A DNA stretch of 64,000 nucleotides from Cytophagales bacterium (GTDB lineage: Bacteria; Bacteroidota; Bacteroidia; Cytophagales; 172606-1), in NCBI GenBank assembly GCA_030446715.1, contig JAUJMU010000004.1, positions 1 through 64,000 of the forward strand. Direction: 5' to 3'. A program made the translations under genes and the position numbers. Shown here in pieces: positions 42,583 to 52,749 of this stretch. Each line of letters begins with the position of its first letter. Position 1 is the stretch's first letter. The notes under the pieces are model-generated. The model worked only from the letters and a program-made list of their open reading frames with translations. It did no database searches and was not told the origin of the DNA.

Positions 42583-43466
42583 CTCAACAGGAATTGGGCT
42601 ACTAAATATTTAATATACAAGCGCGACTGGTACCGGAATAGCAGGTTTAAAGCTTCTCCGGGAGCCGGCGCTTTGCTTTTCCGTAACTTTTTGTACAATT
42701 CGGTGCAGTAATACTCCTTCCATATTCTGCCGCCCCGGGCATAGGACTGTTTTTCTTCCCCGGTTCTCAGATTTGCTTTCTGCCGCTTCAGCACTTCAAG
42801 GGTAGTAGATAACATAGCCGGAATGTTTCCTGACATATTTGTTGTGTGCAGCCGGTAGGCGGCGATTTTTCTGGTATGGTGCATGACCGCATGCTTCCTT
42901 GCAATCTTCAGGTACAGATCATAATCCTCGCACCGCCTGAGGGTGGTATCGTACTGATATTCATCGAATACCCACCTTCGGTACATCACCGTTGCGTGCA
43001 TGCCGATGTAGTTGCCCTGCAGCAGGTGCCGGTAGTGGTCGGCGTTTATTTCTATTGTCTCCTCTCTGACGGCTCCCGTATCTTCAAAGACCTTGTCGTG
43101 CGCACCCGATACAAAGGCAAGCTTCTCGTCCTGCAACAGATAGTGCAGGTTGGTTTCCATCGAAGCCGGATACAACCAGTCGTCGGCATCCAGAAAAATC
43201 AGGTATTCACCTGTGCTGTGCTTAATACCCGTATTTCTGGCCGCCGAGAGCCCTGCATTGGGCTGATACACGTACTTTACTCCCGGGCAGCTTTGGGTAA
43301 CCTCTCTGGTGTTGTCGGTGGAACCGTCGTCTACCACGATGATTTCAACGGCCGGATAGTTCTGCTGCCACACGCTTTTGAAGGCTTCCGGCAGGTAGGA
43401 CCCGTGATTGAAGCACGGGATAATAACCGATACAACAGGAGGAACTTCGTAACGTGCTGGAGACAT
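42579..43466 (-). CDS. Family 2 glycosyltransferase
   Basis: VSVIIPCFNHGSYLPEAFKSVWQQNYPAVEIIVVDDGSTDNTREV...FLDADDWLYP. Confidence 0.9.
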   Translation of the reverse strand: MSPARYEVPPVVSVIIPCFNHGSYLPEAFKSVWQQNYPAVEIIVVDDGSTDNTREVTQSCPGVKYVYQPNAGLSAARNTGIKHSTGEYLIFLDADDWLYPASMETNLHYLLQDEKLAFVSGAHDKVFEDTGAVREETIEINADHYRHLLQGNYIGMHATVMYRRWVFDEYQYDTTLRRCEDYDLYLKIARKHAVMHHTRKIAAYRLHTTNMSGNIPAMLSTTLEVLKRQKANLRTGEEKQSYARGGRIWKEYYCTELYKKLRKSKAPAPGEALNLLFRYQSRLYIKYLVAQFLLR

Positions 43467-43473
43467 ACAGGTA

Positions 43474-44466
43474 TCAGATTAGCCGGGAAGTACGATTACG
43501 GTTTTTAGAGTAAAAAACCAGTCCGGAAATTATTCCTCTGACCTCTGCCCCGACCGTCCGGAATTTAGACCGGTAAAAAGGAAAACCTCTGAAAAGCTGA
43601 ACGCAGTAGTACTTAGGCAATACGCCAAACAGGTGCCTCCTGTAGCCTGCCTCCTGATGCTGTTCCTGCTGAATGAGTGCGGCCGCGGCAAATCCGCGCA
43701 TGTAGCTGTACATCTGCCGGTACAGGGATTTGAAATCCTGCCGGTGCCTGTGAAACACGACCGGCGCGGGCGTATACAGGATTGAATGCCCTTTCAGCAG
43801 AATCCGGTACCACATCTCTGAGTCTTCGCTGCACCCGGAAGCGCCGGCCCCCAGCCTCACATCGAATAATCCCACCTCATCAAAGATTTCTTTTCGGAAA
43901 GCCATGTTGGCGCCTGCCCCGATGTCCCAGACGGGCGGGCCAATGGAAAGCGTTTTTTGCAGAAAATCCGTATCAAATAAAATATCAGCATAGCCCCGGT
44001 TAAAACTCCAGAATTTTTCAAAGATCAGCTGCGTTTCTGACTCCAGTTCTGAAGCTATGACCAGGCCGGTAATAGCCGAAGCACTGCTTTTCCTGAATGT
44101 CTCCCAGATGCGGAATATCCACAGCGGATGCACCGTCACATCATCGTCGGTAAAGGCGATGACCGGCTGGCTGGCGTTAAGTACACCCGTATTTCTCGCA
44201 TACGAGAGCCCGGCGGACGGTTCATGGCAGTAACGTATCCGGGGATTGGCGTAAGCGGCAATCAGCTTTTCGGTATTGTCATTTTCCCGGGCGTTGTCAA
44301 CTACAATAATCTCCCCGGGCTGGCAAACCATCCGGTCAATTGCATCCAGGCAGTTTCTGAGGTCATCAGGCCGGTTGCGGGTACAGATAATCAGGGATAC
44401 GGGCACACTGGCCGGAATTGTACTTTGCGTCGCCGGAGAAAAACCCTGCCCATCCATTCCGTCCAT
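43474..44466 (-). CDS. Family 2 glycosyltransferase
   Basis: VSLIICTRNRPDDLRNCLDAIDRMVCQPGEIIVVDNARENDNTEKL...AFTDDDVTVHPLW. Confidence 0.9.
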   Translation of the reverse strand: MDGMDGQGFSPATQSTIPASVPVSLIICTRNRPDDLRNCLDAIDRMVCQPGEIIVVDNARENDNTEKLIAAYANPRIRYCHEPSAGLSYARNTGVLNASQPVIAFTDDDVTVHPLWIFRIWETFRKSSASAITGLVIASELESETQLIFEKFWSFNRGYADILFDTDFLQKTLSIGPPVWDIGAGANMAFRKEIFDEVGLFDVRLGAGASGCSEDSEMWYRILLKGHSILYTPAPVVFHRHRQDFKSLYRQMYSYMRGFAAAALIQQEQHQEAGYRRHLFGVLPKYYCVQLFRGFPFYRSKFRTVGAEVRGIISGLVFYSKNRNRTSRLI

Positions 44467-44741
44467 TCATCAAACTTCCGATTGTGCAGCCAGTTCTCCC
44501 ATTCTGTGTGCCCTGCCGGCTGCTGCTTTGCCTGAAAAACAACTGCCGCCCCGATGGCCTTTGTCAGTTTGCGGTAATACTGATCCTCCGGCAGGTTCTC
44601 CTGCGGATCTACGTACAGGTGGCCCAGTGCGACCTCCTTCCACCAGAATACCAGATAATTGCCCTGCCCGCTGACAGTGAGTGCGGGCCTGGCAGGATTT
44701 TTATCCAGACGGATGTGGGATATCTGATAAGGCAGGTACAT
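44391..44741 (-). CDS. Small protein resembling the N-terminal domain of some GT2 enzymes, overlapping the next gene
   Basis: YQISHIRLDKNPARPALTVSGQGNYLVFWWKEVALGHLYV...; 76-nt overlap with ORF 43474-44466 in another frame. Confidence 0.55.
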   Translation of the reverse strand: MYLPYQISHIRLDKNPARPALTVSGQGNYLVFWWKEVALGHLYVDPQENLPEDQYYRKLTKAIGAAVVFQAKQQPAGHTEWENWLHNRKFDEWTEWMGRVFLRRRKVQFRPVCPYP

Positions 44742-44877
44742 TTTATAGCGGCAACTTATACCAGGATGAACATGATCAAACGGATGAATTGGAGGATATT
44801 TATCTGATAATTAAATAGTTGTATACAATCAAATACGTGGTCTCCAATTCATATCAGTATTAACAGGGATGAAATTT

Positions 44878-46164
44878 TTACTGAAAAACATTTTCCGTTT
44901 GCCGTACGCGGAATGGTAATTTTGGGCGAACTGCCCCCATCCACTTATCAAACCATTGAATCGGGCCCCGGTAGTCTTCCAGTTCAAAAGACAGGCACTC
45001 CTCAAATGTGAATAAAGCCACCGATGTATTTCTGACCACTATTATTGATATATAATAGGAGCCATCATTGAGAAAATCCCCGGGGATCGTACACTCTGCC
45101 TCCACAAGGCCCTTCTGGCACACGATGGAAGGGGAAGGCACATCAAATATACATTCGCCGCTGTATGTGTAAAGATGCAGTCCGAAACCAAGCATTACAT
45201 CGTCGGCCATGTTCCAGATACCGAACTTTACGGTAAGCGGTACCCGTATATCCATAATGTCATCCGGATTGCCGAGTTGAGGAATCAGCTTCACGTAACT
45301 GAAACGCACCTGACTGTTACCGGGCGCTTCTTCCGGAGTGCTCCAGCTCTGGCTGAGTTTGAATTTCTGAATGCTGTTGATGTATCGGCTGACAATTTCG
45401 TGGGCACTCCCGATGTCTTTCATCTTTCCCTGATGCAGCCACAGTGCCTTGTCGCAAAGATTGACCACTGCCTGCGAACTATGGCTGACAAAAAGAATGG
45501 TCCGTCCTTCGCTCTGGGAAACTTCCCGCATCTTGCCCAGGCATTTTTTCTGAAAGTCGGCATCACCCACCGCCAGTACTTCATCAATGATCAGGATATC
45601 CGGCTCAAGGTGCGCCGCTACGGCAAATGCCAGACGCACGTACATACCCGAAGAGTACCGCTTTACGGGCGTGTCAATGAATTTTTCGATACCCGAAAAG
45701 GCTATTATTTCATCAAACTTGCTCTTTATTTCCTCCTTTGTCATGCCGAGGATGTAACCGCTGATGTAGACGTTCTCCCGGCCGGTGAGTTCCGGATGAA
45801 AACCCGTACCAACTTCCAGCATACTGCTTATTTTTCCCTTCCCTCTCACTACGCCTGAGGTTGGGCGCACGATTCTGGATAAAATTTTCAGCAAGGTTGA
45901 TTTTCCGGCCCCGTTTTGCCCGATTATCCCCCACACTTCTCCCTGCTTTATCTCGAAGTTGATGTCCCGGAGGGCCCAAAGGTTGTTTTTATCTGACGGA
46001 GCAGTGTTTCCGTCTGCAGACTCCAGTCTGAAGAAGGGATCTTCCTGCCTCCGTACCGATGTGGTCCACCACCGCTGTAAATCCTGGCGCAGGGAGCCGG
46101 TGCCAATTGTACCCAACCGGTAATGCTTCGTCAGTTTCTCGACCTGTATTACTACTTCAGACAT
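44878..46164 (-). CDS. ABC transporter ATP-binding protein, Wzt-like polysaccharide exporter
   Basis: Walker A GQNGAGKSTLLKIL, YSSGMYVRLAFAVAAHLEPDILIIDEVLAVGDADFQKKCL, C-terminal carbohydrate-binding-like extension. Confidence 0.9.
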   Translation of the reverse strand: MSEVVIQVEKLTKHYRLGTIGTGSLRQDLQRWWTTSVRRQEDPFFRLESADGNTAPSDKNNLWALRDINFEIKQGEVWGIIGQNGAGKSTLLKILSRIVRPTSGVVRGKGKISSMLEVGTGFHPELTGRENVYISGYILGMTKEEIKSKFDEIIAFSGIEKFIDTPVKRYSSGMYVRLAFAVAAHLEPDILIIDEVLAVGDADFQKKCLGKMREVSQSEGRTILFVSHSSQAVVNLCDKALWLHQGKMKDIGSAHEIVSRYINSIQKFKLSQSWSTPEEAPGNSQVRFSYVKLIPQLGNPDDIMDIRVPLTVKFGIWNMADDVMLGFGLHLYTYSGECIFDVPSPSIVCQKGLVEAECTIPGDFLNDGSYYISIIVVRNTSVALFTFEECLSFELEDYRGPIQWFDKWMGAVRPKLPFRVRQTENVFQ

Positions 46165-46171
46165 ACGGCAC

Positions 46172-47035
46172 TCAGATAACGTCTATTAATTTATCGCCCT
46201 TTTTATTGAAAACCATCAGCCCCGCCATGAACAGGAGAACAGTACATACGCCGCTGTACACCAGTTGGATTGCTGTAAAAGTGCCTTCTCCCAGTAAGGC
46301 AAACCTGAAAGCCTCAAAAAGCGGTGTCAGGGGATTCCACAATACCAGCCAGCGGATTTCTTCCGAAACGGTTGCCAGCGGATAGATCACGGGGGTAAGA
46401 AACATCAGCAGCCGCACCGCCAGCGGAACAAGGTTGCCCAGATCGCGGTATTTGGCGGTGGTCACTGAAAGCACAAGTCCGAAAGCCATGCCCATCCCAC
46501 CAATCAGCAGCAGGATAAGCGGTACAAAAAGTGTCCAGATGCTGAAAGAAACCGGCATTCCACCAAAAATCACGTACAGGCCGATCATAATCAGGAAAAA
46601 AATAAACTGGACCAGAAAACGCAGAAAATGGGTCACCAGCATCGAAAACGGCATGATCAGCCGCGGGAAGTATACCTTGCTGAAGATGTGGGCATTTTCG
46701 CGGAATGTATTGGAAGCCCCTCCCAGTGAATCACTGAAGAAGTTCCAGATGATAATGCCGGAAAGATAAAACAAGACAGGTGGCAGGGTACCCGTGGGAA
46801 TGCCCACCAGTTTGTCAAATACCAGCACGTAAGTAAACATGGTAATGACCGGCTGCACCAGTATCCACACCGGCCCCAGAATCGTCTGCTGGTAATTCAG
46901 CAGAAACTCCCGCCTGACCAGTCCCGTCAGCAGGTGATGGTACGACCAGAGTTCCTTAAAATCCCACCCCCACCACTTTGTTCTGGACGAAATAGTCCAG
47001 TCCCAGCCTTTGACATTTGCCTCTTTGGAAATCAT
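46172..47035 (-). CDS. ABC-2 permease, Wzm-like polysaccharide exporter
   Basis: RREFLLNYQQTILGPVWILVQPVITMFTYVLVFDKLVGIPTGTLPPVLFYLSGIIIWNFFSDSL. Confidence 0.9.
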   Translation of the reverse strand: MISKEANVKGWDWTISSRTKWWGWDFKELWSYHHLLTGLVRREFLLNYQQTILGPVWILVQPVITMFTYVLVFDKLVGIPTGTLPPVLFYLSGIIIWNFFSDSLGGASNTFRENAHIFSKVYFPRLIMPFSMLVTHFLRFLVQFIFFLIMIGLYVIFGGMPVSFSIWTLFVPLILLLIGGMGMAFGLVLSVTTAKYRDLGNLVPLAVRLLMFLTPVIYPLATVSEEIRWLVLWNPLTPLFEAFRFALLGEGTFTAIQLVYSGVCTVLLFMAGLMVFNKKGDKLIDVI

Positions 47036-48237
47036 ATGAGAAAATTCCTGTAAAAATCAGACTGATCCGTTTTAGCGCCTTATTAGTGAAAGAAACTGCC
47101 GATGGCAAGGAAAAAAGACCATATCAGGCAATGCAGCGGCGTAAAACGATATACGAAAACAACTGCGGACTGGTGATAAATTCCAGGACTTGAAAAAGAG
47201 CCCAGAAGCTCCGGCTATTTCCGGAAGGTAAATATACTATTGTATTGATGATTACCATGAGTTTGCCAAAGTGAAATCAGATTTTTATACTTTTTGATGA
47301 AAAATTACAGGACCATCTCCATTTTCTCCTGTTCCGGGCTCATCTTTCATCCGGTGAAACTTGTCGTAAACATTACTTAATTCATGATTTTAACTTTACG
47401 TAACCAGACAGTGTAAAATCAGTTGTCCGTCAACTTGCCTTTGCCTCCTTCCGAAAAGCTTACCTGATCCGTATTTAACGTTTATCCGGTTTCTGATCGT
47501 TGCTCAAGGGTTCTGAAGCCAGACCCTCACACATAACTAATTATCTGGTTTTCATTAAATTGTATTTAAATATCCTTTTCCGCGTTCTCCCGGCGGGTTT
47601 GTACAGATACCCGCCTGAACCCATTGGCACCGGGTTGACTCCTCTCCAAACCTTCAGCCGCAAACGCAGACATCAGGATGAATCTATGTGCATAGGCAGC
47701 CGTTAAGGACAGGTCTTACTTTTTCGTACCGGTGAAAAATACCAAATCCGTTCTCCGGTATGTCATTGGATTCAGGTTGAGAAGTCGCCGGTTTGATGGG
47801 ATGCATGGCGTCCGGACAGGTTAAAAGATGCCCGGTTCTTACATGGCGCAGCATTGAAGGGGCGGTTCCTCCGGATGCCGTGCAGACTGCTATTGTAGCT
47901 GTTTTGCGAACTTTTTCTTTCCGGCATCAGGGAAGCCGGATCCTGAATTACGTTACTGCTCCCCACGCGGGGCATTATTAAAATTTGCACTTTATTAATA
48001 GTGAGTTTACTTTAAGCCTGCTTGTAAAAGAGCATGGCCGGACAGTTCCTGCACGGGGCAGATGCCGCAATTCAATCCTGATGCCTGTGGCAGTCTGCGA
48101 TTGAAGTCATTTCCGGCGGCTTCAATATTCTTTATAAAGCTGAATCTGAGGTATTATCCAACAGACACGCCCCGAAAACCGTTAATCTTTGGTAAAGCCA
48201 CAACAGGCCCGAAAAGACATTTCATTCAGCTTACCCT

Positions 48238-49398
48238 ATGAAAAAGCAGTTCTTATTCTTATCGGTCATTACCGCCACCCTGAGCTTGACCGGGTGCGGA
48301 GACAGTGATACCCCCGACGCAGCCCCTGATACCGGAAACCAGCCGGGCGGCGTAGTGATCCGTTCTGAGAAGCAGAATTTCCGGGTAGACACCCTTGCCA
48401 CCGGCCTCACCAGCCCGTGGGGAGTGGCCTTTCTGCCCGATGGCCGGATACTTATTACCGAAAAAGCGGGACAAATCAGGATCGTGCAGAACGGGAGGTT
48501 GCTTACTGACCAGATCCGGGGTGTACCGGCGGTGTACACCAACGGCCAGGGAGGCCTGCTCGATATTGTGCTGCACCCTGACTACGCACGCAATGGCTGG
48601 ATCTACCTTACCTATTCAAAGGCGGGTGCCGGCGGAGGTGGTACAGTGCTGGCCCGGGTCAAACTGGAAGGCAATACCCTCACCAGTCTGCAGGAGCTTT
48701 ACGCCGCCCAGCCTCTGAACAATGCGGGTGTGCATTTTGGCTCCCGGATTGCCTTCGATGGCAAGGGGTACGTGTACCTGAGCACCGGCGACCGGGGCAC
48801 CCCGCAAAACGCCCAGAATCTCAGTAACAGCTGGGGCAAGATCATCCGCCTCCGCGAAGACGGGCAGATCCCACCGGATAATCCTTTTGTGAATACGCCC
48901 AACGCCCGGCCTGAAATCTGGTCTTACGGTCACCGCAATGTGCAGGGTCTGTTTTACGACCGGGGACGGGACCGGTTGTGGGCGCACGAACATGGTCCAC
49001 GCGGCGGCGACGAGATCAATCTGGTCAGGCGGGGCCTGAATTACGGCTGGCCGCTGATTACTTACGGTGTCAATTACGACGGCACTCCGGTTTCGGGCGC
49101 CAGTCAGGGGGACGGTCTGGAGCAACCGGTCCGTTATTGGGTTCCGTCTATTGCCCCCAGCGGCCTTGCCGTAGTGAGTGGCAATCTTTACCCGCAGTGG
49201 CAGGGCAATCTGCTGGTGGGTGCCCTGGTGGGTACGCACCTGGCCCGGGTCGAATTAAACGGTGACGCTTTCGCAAGGGAGGAAAAGCTCCTCAACAATA
49301 TTGGCCGGGTCCGGGCAGTGGTACAGAGTCCGGATGGTCACATCTACCTGAGCACGGAAGGAACCGGCTTGCTTGTAAAGCTGGTGCCGGTACTGTAA
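48238..49398 (+). CDS. PQQ-dependent sugar (glucose/sorbosone-type) dehydrogenase lipoprotein
   Basis: Lipobox SLTGC; LATGLTSPWGVAFLPDGRILITEKAGQIRIVQNG...GGLLDIVLHPDYARNGWIYLTYSKAG...RDRLWAHEHGPRGGDEINLVRRGLNYGWPLITYGVNYDG. Confidence 0.9.
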   Translation: MKKQFLFLSVITATLSLTGCGDSDTPDAAPDTGNQPGGVVIRSEKQNFRVDTLATGLTSPWGVAFLPDGRILITEKAGQIRIVQNGRLLTDQIRGVPAVYTNGQGGLLDIVLHPDYARNGWIYLTYSKAGAGGGGTVLARVKLEGNTLTSLQELYAAQPLNNAGVHFGSRIAFDGKGYVYLSTGDRGTPQNAQNLSNSWGKIIRLREDGQIPPDNPFVNTPNARPEIWSYGHRNVQGLFYDRGRDRLWAHEHGPRGGDEINLVRRGLNYGWPLITYGVNYDGTPVSGASQGDGLEQPVRYWVPSIAPSGLAVVSGNLYPQWQGNLLVGALVGTHLARVELNGDAFAREEKLLNNIGRVRAVVQSPDGHIYLSTEGTGLLVKLVPVL

Positions 49399-49670
49399 AG
49401 CACAGGATGCTTTGTGCCCGGGTGGCAGAACTGTCTTTTGGCGTTACCTCAAAAGAAGAACTGTCCCAGCCAGGGCCGTGGACCCTGGGGCTGGTGGCTT
49501 TCGGGGAGCAGTTGCCCAAGTACAAAACCGCCTGTAGTCGCCCTGCCCGCTTTGCGACCCCGCTCCCCGCAAGTATCCGGCAGATGCGAGACACATAGCC
49601 AGCCATTGTACCATACAACCATTCACCTTCCCATGCCCTCCCGCCGAACCTTCGTAGTTCTGACCGCTGC

Positions 49671-50330
49671 TCACAGCAGAGTCTGCGCAACGCCCAGCGT
49701 GTACAGAATCATTACCCCCATTTGCTCCCGGAGAGCCCGCATGGCCCTGAACATCAGATTCTTCACCGACTGGTAGTTGATATCCATCACTTCGGCGATC
49801 TGGTCATAACTGAGGTCACTGTAAAACCGGAGAAAAATAATTTCCCGCTGATTCTGACTCAGGCCCGCTACCGAAGCTTTCAGCCGCTCCTCCTGCTCAG
49901 CCGACAACTGGCTGCTGATCAGTTCTGATTCAAAGGAAAAAGAGAAGCTGAAGTGGTAATCTTCTCCCGGTGTTCCTGCCAGAGAGAGCCGGTTTTGCCG
50001 GGCTGAGGCCCTTAGAATTTTATGCTTCAGTGCCTTGAGCAGATAAAGCCGGATGGAATCGGTAGTACCAAGATGCTGCCTGCGTTCCCAGAGTTCAACA
50101 AAAAGATCGTGCAGAGAATCTTCAGCTAGCCGGTGGGTGTGAGCAATTTTCTTCCCGTAAGTAAGCAGTACCCGGGCATGCTCCCGATAAATCCGGGCAA
50201 AGGCCGCTTCACTGCCCGCCCGGAAATCCTCCCACAAAGCCACATTCTGCCTTTTCTTCTCCCGGAGCAGAGCACCTGTTGCGTCAGGCTGGTCAGCGGC
50301 TGATTGCTTGTGCAGAGGATTTGATACCAT
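49671..50330 (-). CDS. ECF-type RNA polymerase sigma-70 factor
   Basis: EAAFARIYREHARVLLTYGKKIAHTHRLAEDSLHDLFVELWERRQHLG...LSQNQREIIFLRFYSDLSYDQIAEVMDINYQSVKNLMFRAMRALRE. Confidence 0.9.
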   Translation of the reverse strand: MVSNPLHKQSAADQPDATGALLREKKRQNVALWEDFRAGSEAAFARIYREHARVLLTYGKKIAHTHRLAEDSLHDLFVELWERRQHLGTTDSIRLYLLKALKHKILRASARQNRLSLAGTPGEDYHFSFSFSFESELISSQLSAEQEERLKASVAGLSQNQREIIFLRFYSDLSYDQIAEVMDINYQSVKNLMFRAMRALREQMGVMILYTLGVAQTLL

Positions 50331-50448
50331 GGATAGGGATTGCAGATCAGGTCAGGCTGGTAAAAAATTATCGTATTCCCATGTCTTTGCCGAAACCTAC
50401 TGCCGGAAAAGATACTGGTCAATAAAATCTTGCAATAATGCTAATCTA

Positions 50449-51484
50449 ACGTGAGTTATCGAGGTAATTAATTGATAGAGAAACACTTAAAGCAAGAAGT
50501 CCAACACAGTTGCACAAAGAGTAGTTTAAGGAATTGTCACAAACCAAGAAACTACTACAATGAGAACCATACTGGACAGCTTAAAGTTAGTTGAAATCTT
50601 CATTGCCTGCGATGACTTTTGTAAACAATTCGAGCAGTACTCTATGCAAGAGAACGATGAGCCGCCGAAACAAAGACAGATGAGCGATAGTGAAATGATG
50701 AGCATCCTGATCTTTTACCATCATTCGGGCTTCAAGTGCTTCAAGTACTACTATGAACAGATCATTTTAAGAGCCATGCGCAGCTATTGGAAAAACCCTT
50801 ATGCCTATGCGGCTTTTGTGGCTCAGATACCAAGAGTCAACTTTGTCTTGTTTGCTTTCCTTTCGGCTTGTCGTTTAGCTGCCACTACGGAGGCCAATTA
50901 CGTTGATTCTACCCCCCTGGTAGTGGCCCACAACCGCAGAAAACAGAGCAACAAGACCTTTAAAAACCTGGCCAGAACCGGTAAAACCTCTACTGGCTGG
51001 TTCTTTGGCTTCAAACTTCATGCGGTCATTAACCAAAAAGGGCAATTAGTCGTCTTCCGCATCACTACGGCTAATGTAGCCGATAACAACCATGATCTGC
51101 TCGAAAAGCTTACTCAAAAACTCAAAGGCTTTCTCTACGGAGACAAAGGGTATCTGACCGGGCTGGCGGCCAGACTCAGGGAAAGAGGACTGGAAATCGT
51201 AACCAAATACCGAAAAACAATGGGACTGCAAGCAATCACTTACAAGAAAAACTACTATCTCTCCCATCGCGGACTGATTGAAACCGTATTTGACTGTCTC
51301 AAAAACCTCTGCGACCTGGATCACTCCCGGCACCGGAGCCCTTTGAACTTTTTTATCAACCTCTGGTCGGCGCTTATTGCCTATACCTTCTTTGATCAGA
51401 CCCCTTCCATTACCCCTTTCAAAGAACGTATTGCCCAATCCTGCGAAATTGTAGTTATCTAAGAACCTACTATATAACTCACGT
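50449..51484 (+). mobile_element. IS982-family element, apparently intact, 7-bp target duplication TAATCTA
   Basis: Ends ACGTGAGTTAT / ATAACTCACGT; flanked by TAATCTA at 50442-50448 and 51485-51491. Confidence 0.9.
50560..51462 (+). CDS. IS982-family transposase
   Basis: 300 aa; ANYVDSTPLVVAHNRR...GWFFGFKLHAVINQKGQLVVFRITTANVADN...LYGDKGYLTG...HRGLIETVFDCLKNLCDLDHSRHRSPLNFFINLWSALIAYTF. Confidence 0.9.
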   Translation: MRTILDSLKLVEIFIACDDFCKQFEQYSMQENDEPPKQRQMSDSEMMSILIFYHHSGFKCFKYYYEQIILRAMRSYWKNPYAYAAFVAQIPRVNFVLFAFLSACRLAATTEANYVDSTPLVVAHNRRKQSNKTFKNLARTGKTSTGWFFGFKLHAVINQKGQLVVFRITTANVADNNHDLLEKLTQKLKGFLYGDKGYLTGLAARLRERGLEIVTKYRKTMGLQAITYKKNYYLSHRGLIETVFDCLKNLCDLDHSRHRSPLNFFINLWSALIAYTFFDQTPSITPFKERIAQSCEIVVI

Positions 51485-51589
51485 TAATCTAGACAAAAAA
51501 GGAGATAAAAAAAAATTTTCTATAGAGTGAGTACCAAACGCATGTCTGTGTCCTATTCCTTTAGCAACGCAGACATTGGGCACGCTTAG

Positions 51590-52648
51590 ATGAACGAAGT
51601 AAACTATTCCGGTTTTTCGGTGGAGGATTTTCTGGTCGACGAGTATTTCCAGCAGTGGGTGCTGCAGCCCGGCCGGGAAACGGATTTGTTCTGGCAGGCC
51701 TTTCTGCGGGCCAATCCTCATCAGCAAGCCACGGTTGCCGAAGCAAAAGCATTGCTGCAGGCACTCCGGTTTGAAGAAGACAGGCAGCAACAAGCTACCG
51801 CTCAGGTGGAAAATGTATGGCAGCGGATACAAATCACCCGGCAGGAAGCGAACCTTGGTGGTAGTGGCCCCGGTGTCCTCAATCCGGTTCCGATGTGGCG
51901 TCGGCCCGTGTACCAGCGGGTAGCCGCCGTATTTACCGGCCTTCTGGTTTTTGCAGCCTTGCTCTGCTACTCGCAGGGTTTCTTCCGTACGCAACAGTAT
52001 ACGGCCGGATACGGGGAATTGAAATCAATCATCCTTCCCGACGGGTCGGTGGTGGTGCTTAACGGCAACTCGACGCTTCGCCATGCCTCCCGCTGGGATG
52101 GCACAGGAACGCGGGAAGTTCAGCTGGAAGGCGAAGCCTTTTTTAAGGTAACGCATACGCAGAGTGATCAGAAGTTCGTGGTCCGCACCACTTCGCCGAT
52201 GGCCGTGGAGGTACTGGGCACCCAGTTTGTGGTCCGGAGCCGTCCCAGCGGGGCAAGGGTCGTGCTGAGCTCGGGCAAAGTAAAACTTCACCTCGACCAG
52301 GGACAGGCCGTCCGTCAGGTAACGATGCGGCCCGGCGAAATGGTAGAACTGAACGGATCGGCGGAGGGCTATTCCCAGAAAATGGTAAACCCCGAACACT
52401 TTACCTCATTCCGTCAGCGCAAACTGCTGCTGAAGGATACGCCGATCCGTGAAATCGTATTGCTGCTTCAGGATACCTACGGGCTGGATGTTCAGGTGCC
52501 CGACCCGGCGGTGCTCAACCAGCGGATCAGCGGCTCCATACCGGCAGGTAATGTAAACAGCCTGTTATTCGTGCTTTCCCAGGCCTTCGGGTATCACATA
52601 AAGAAAGAGGGCAACCAGATCATTCTGGAGGAAAAATCCTCCCCTTAA
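51590..52648 (+). CDS. FecR-family anti-sigma factor
   Basis: Single TM region; TAGYGELKSIILPDGSVVVLNGNSTLRHASRWDGTGTREVQLEGEAFFKVTHTQSDQKFVVRTTSPMAVEVLGTQFVV. Confidence 0.95.
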   Translation: MNEVNYSGFSVEDFLVDEYFQQWVLQPGRETDLFWQAFLRANPHQQATVAEAKALLQALRFEEDRQQQATAQVENVWQRIQITRQEANLGGSGPGVLNPVPMWRRPVYQRVAAVFTGLLVFAALLCYSQGFFRTQQYTAGYGELKSIILPDGSVVVLNGNSTLRHASRWDGTGTREVQLEGEAFFKVTHTQSDQKFVVRTTSPMAVEVLGTQFVVRSRPSGARVVLSSGKVKLHLDQGQAVRQVTMRPGEMVELNGSAEGYSQKMVNPEHFTSFRQRKLLLKDTPIREIVLLLQDTYGLDVQVPDPAVLNQRISGSIPAGNVNSLLFVLSQAFGYHIKKEGNQIILEEKSSP

Positions 52649-52749
52649 GTATAACCAATAATTTCCGGTGCCCGTCAGCGGGTGAGGCTTTGCTGCCCAC
52701 CCCTGCGGAAGCTTTGCCCATTGATTTTTAAACCACTAAATCCAGCCTT

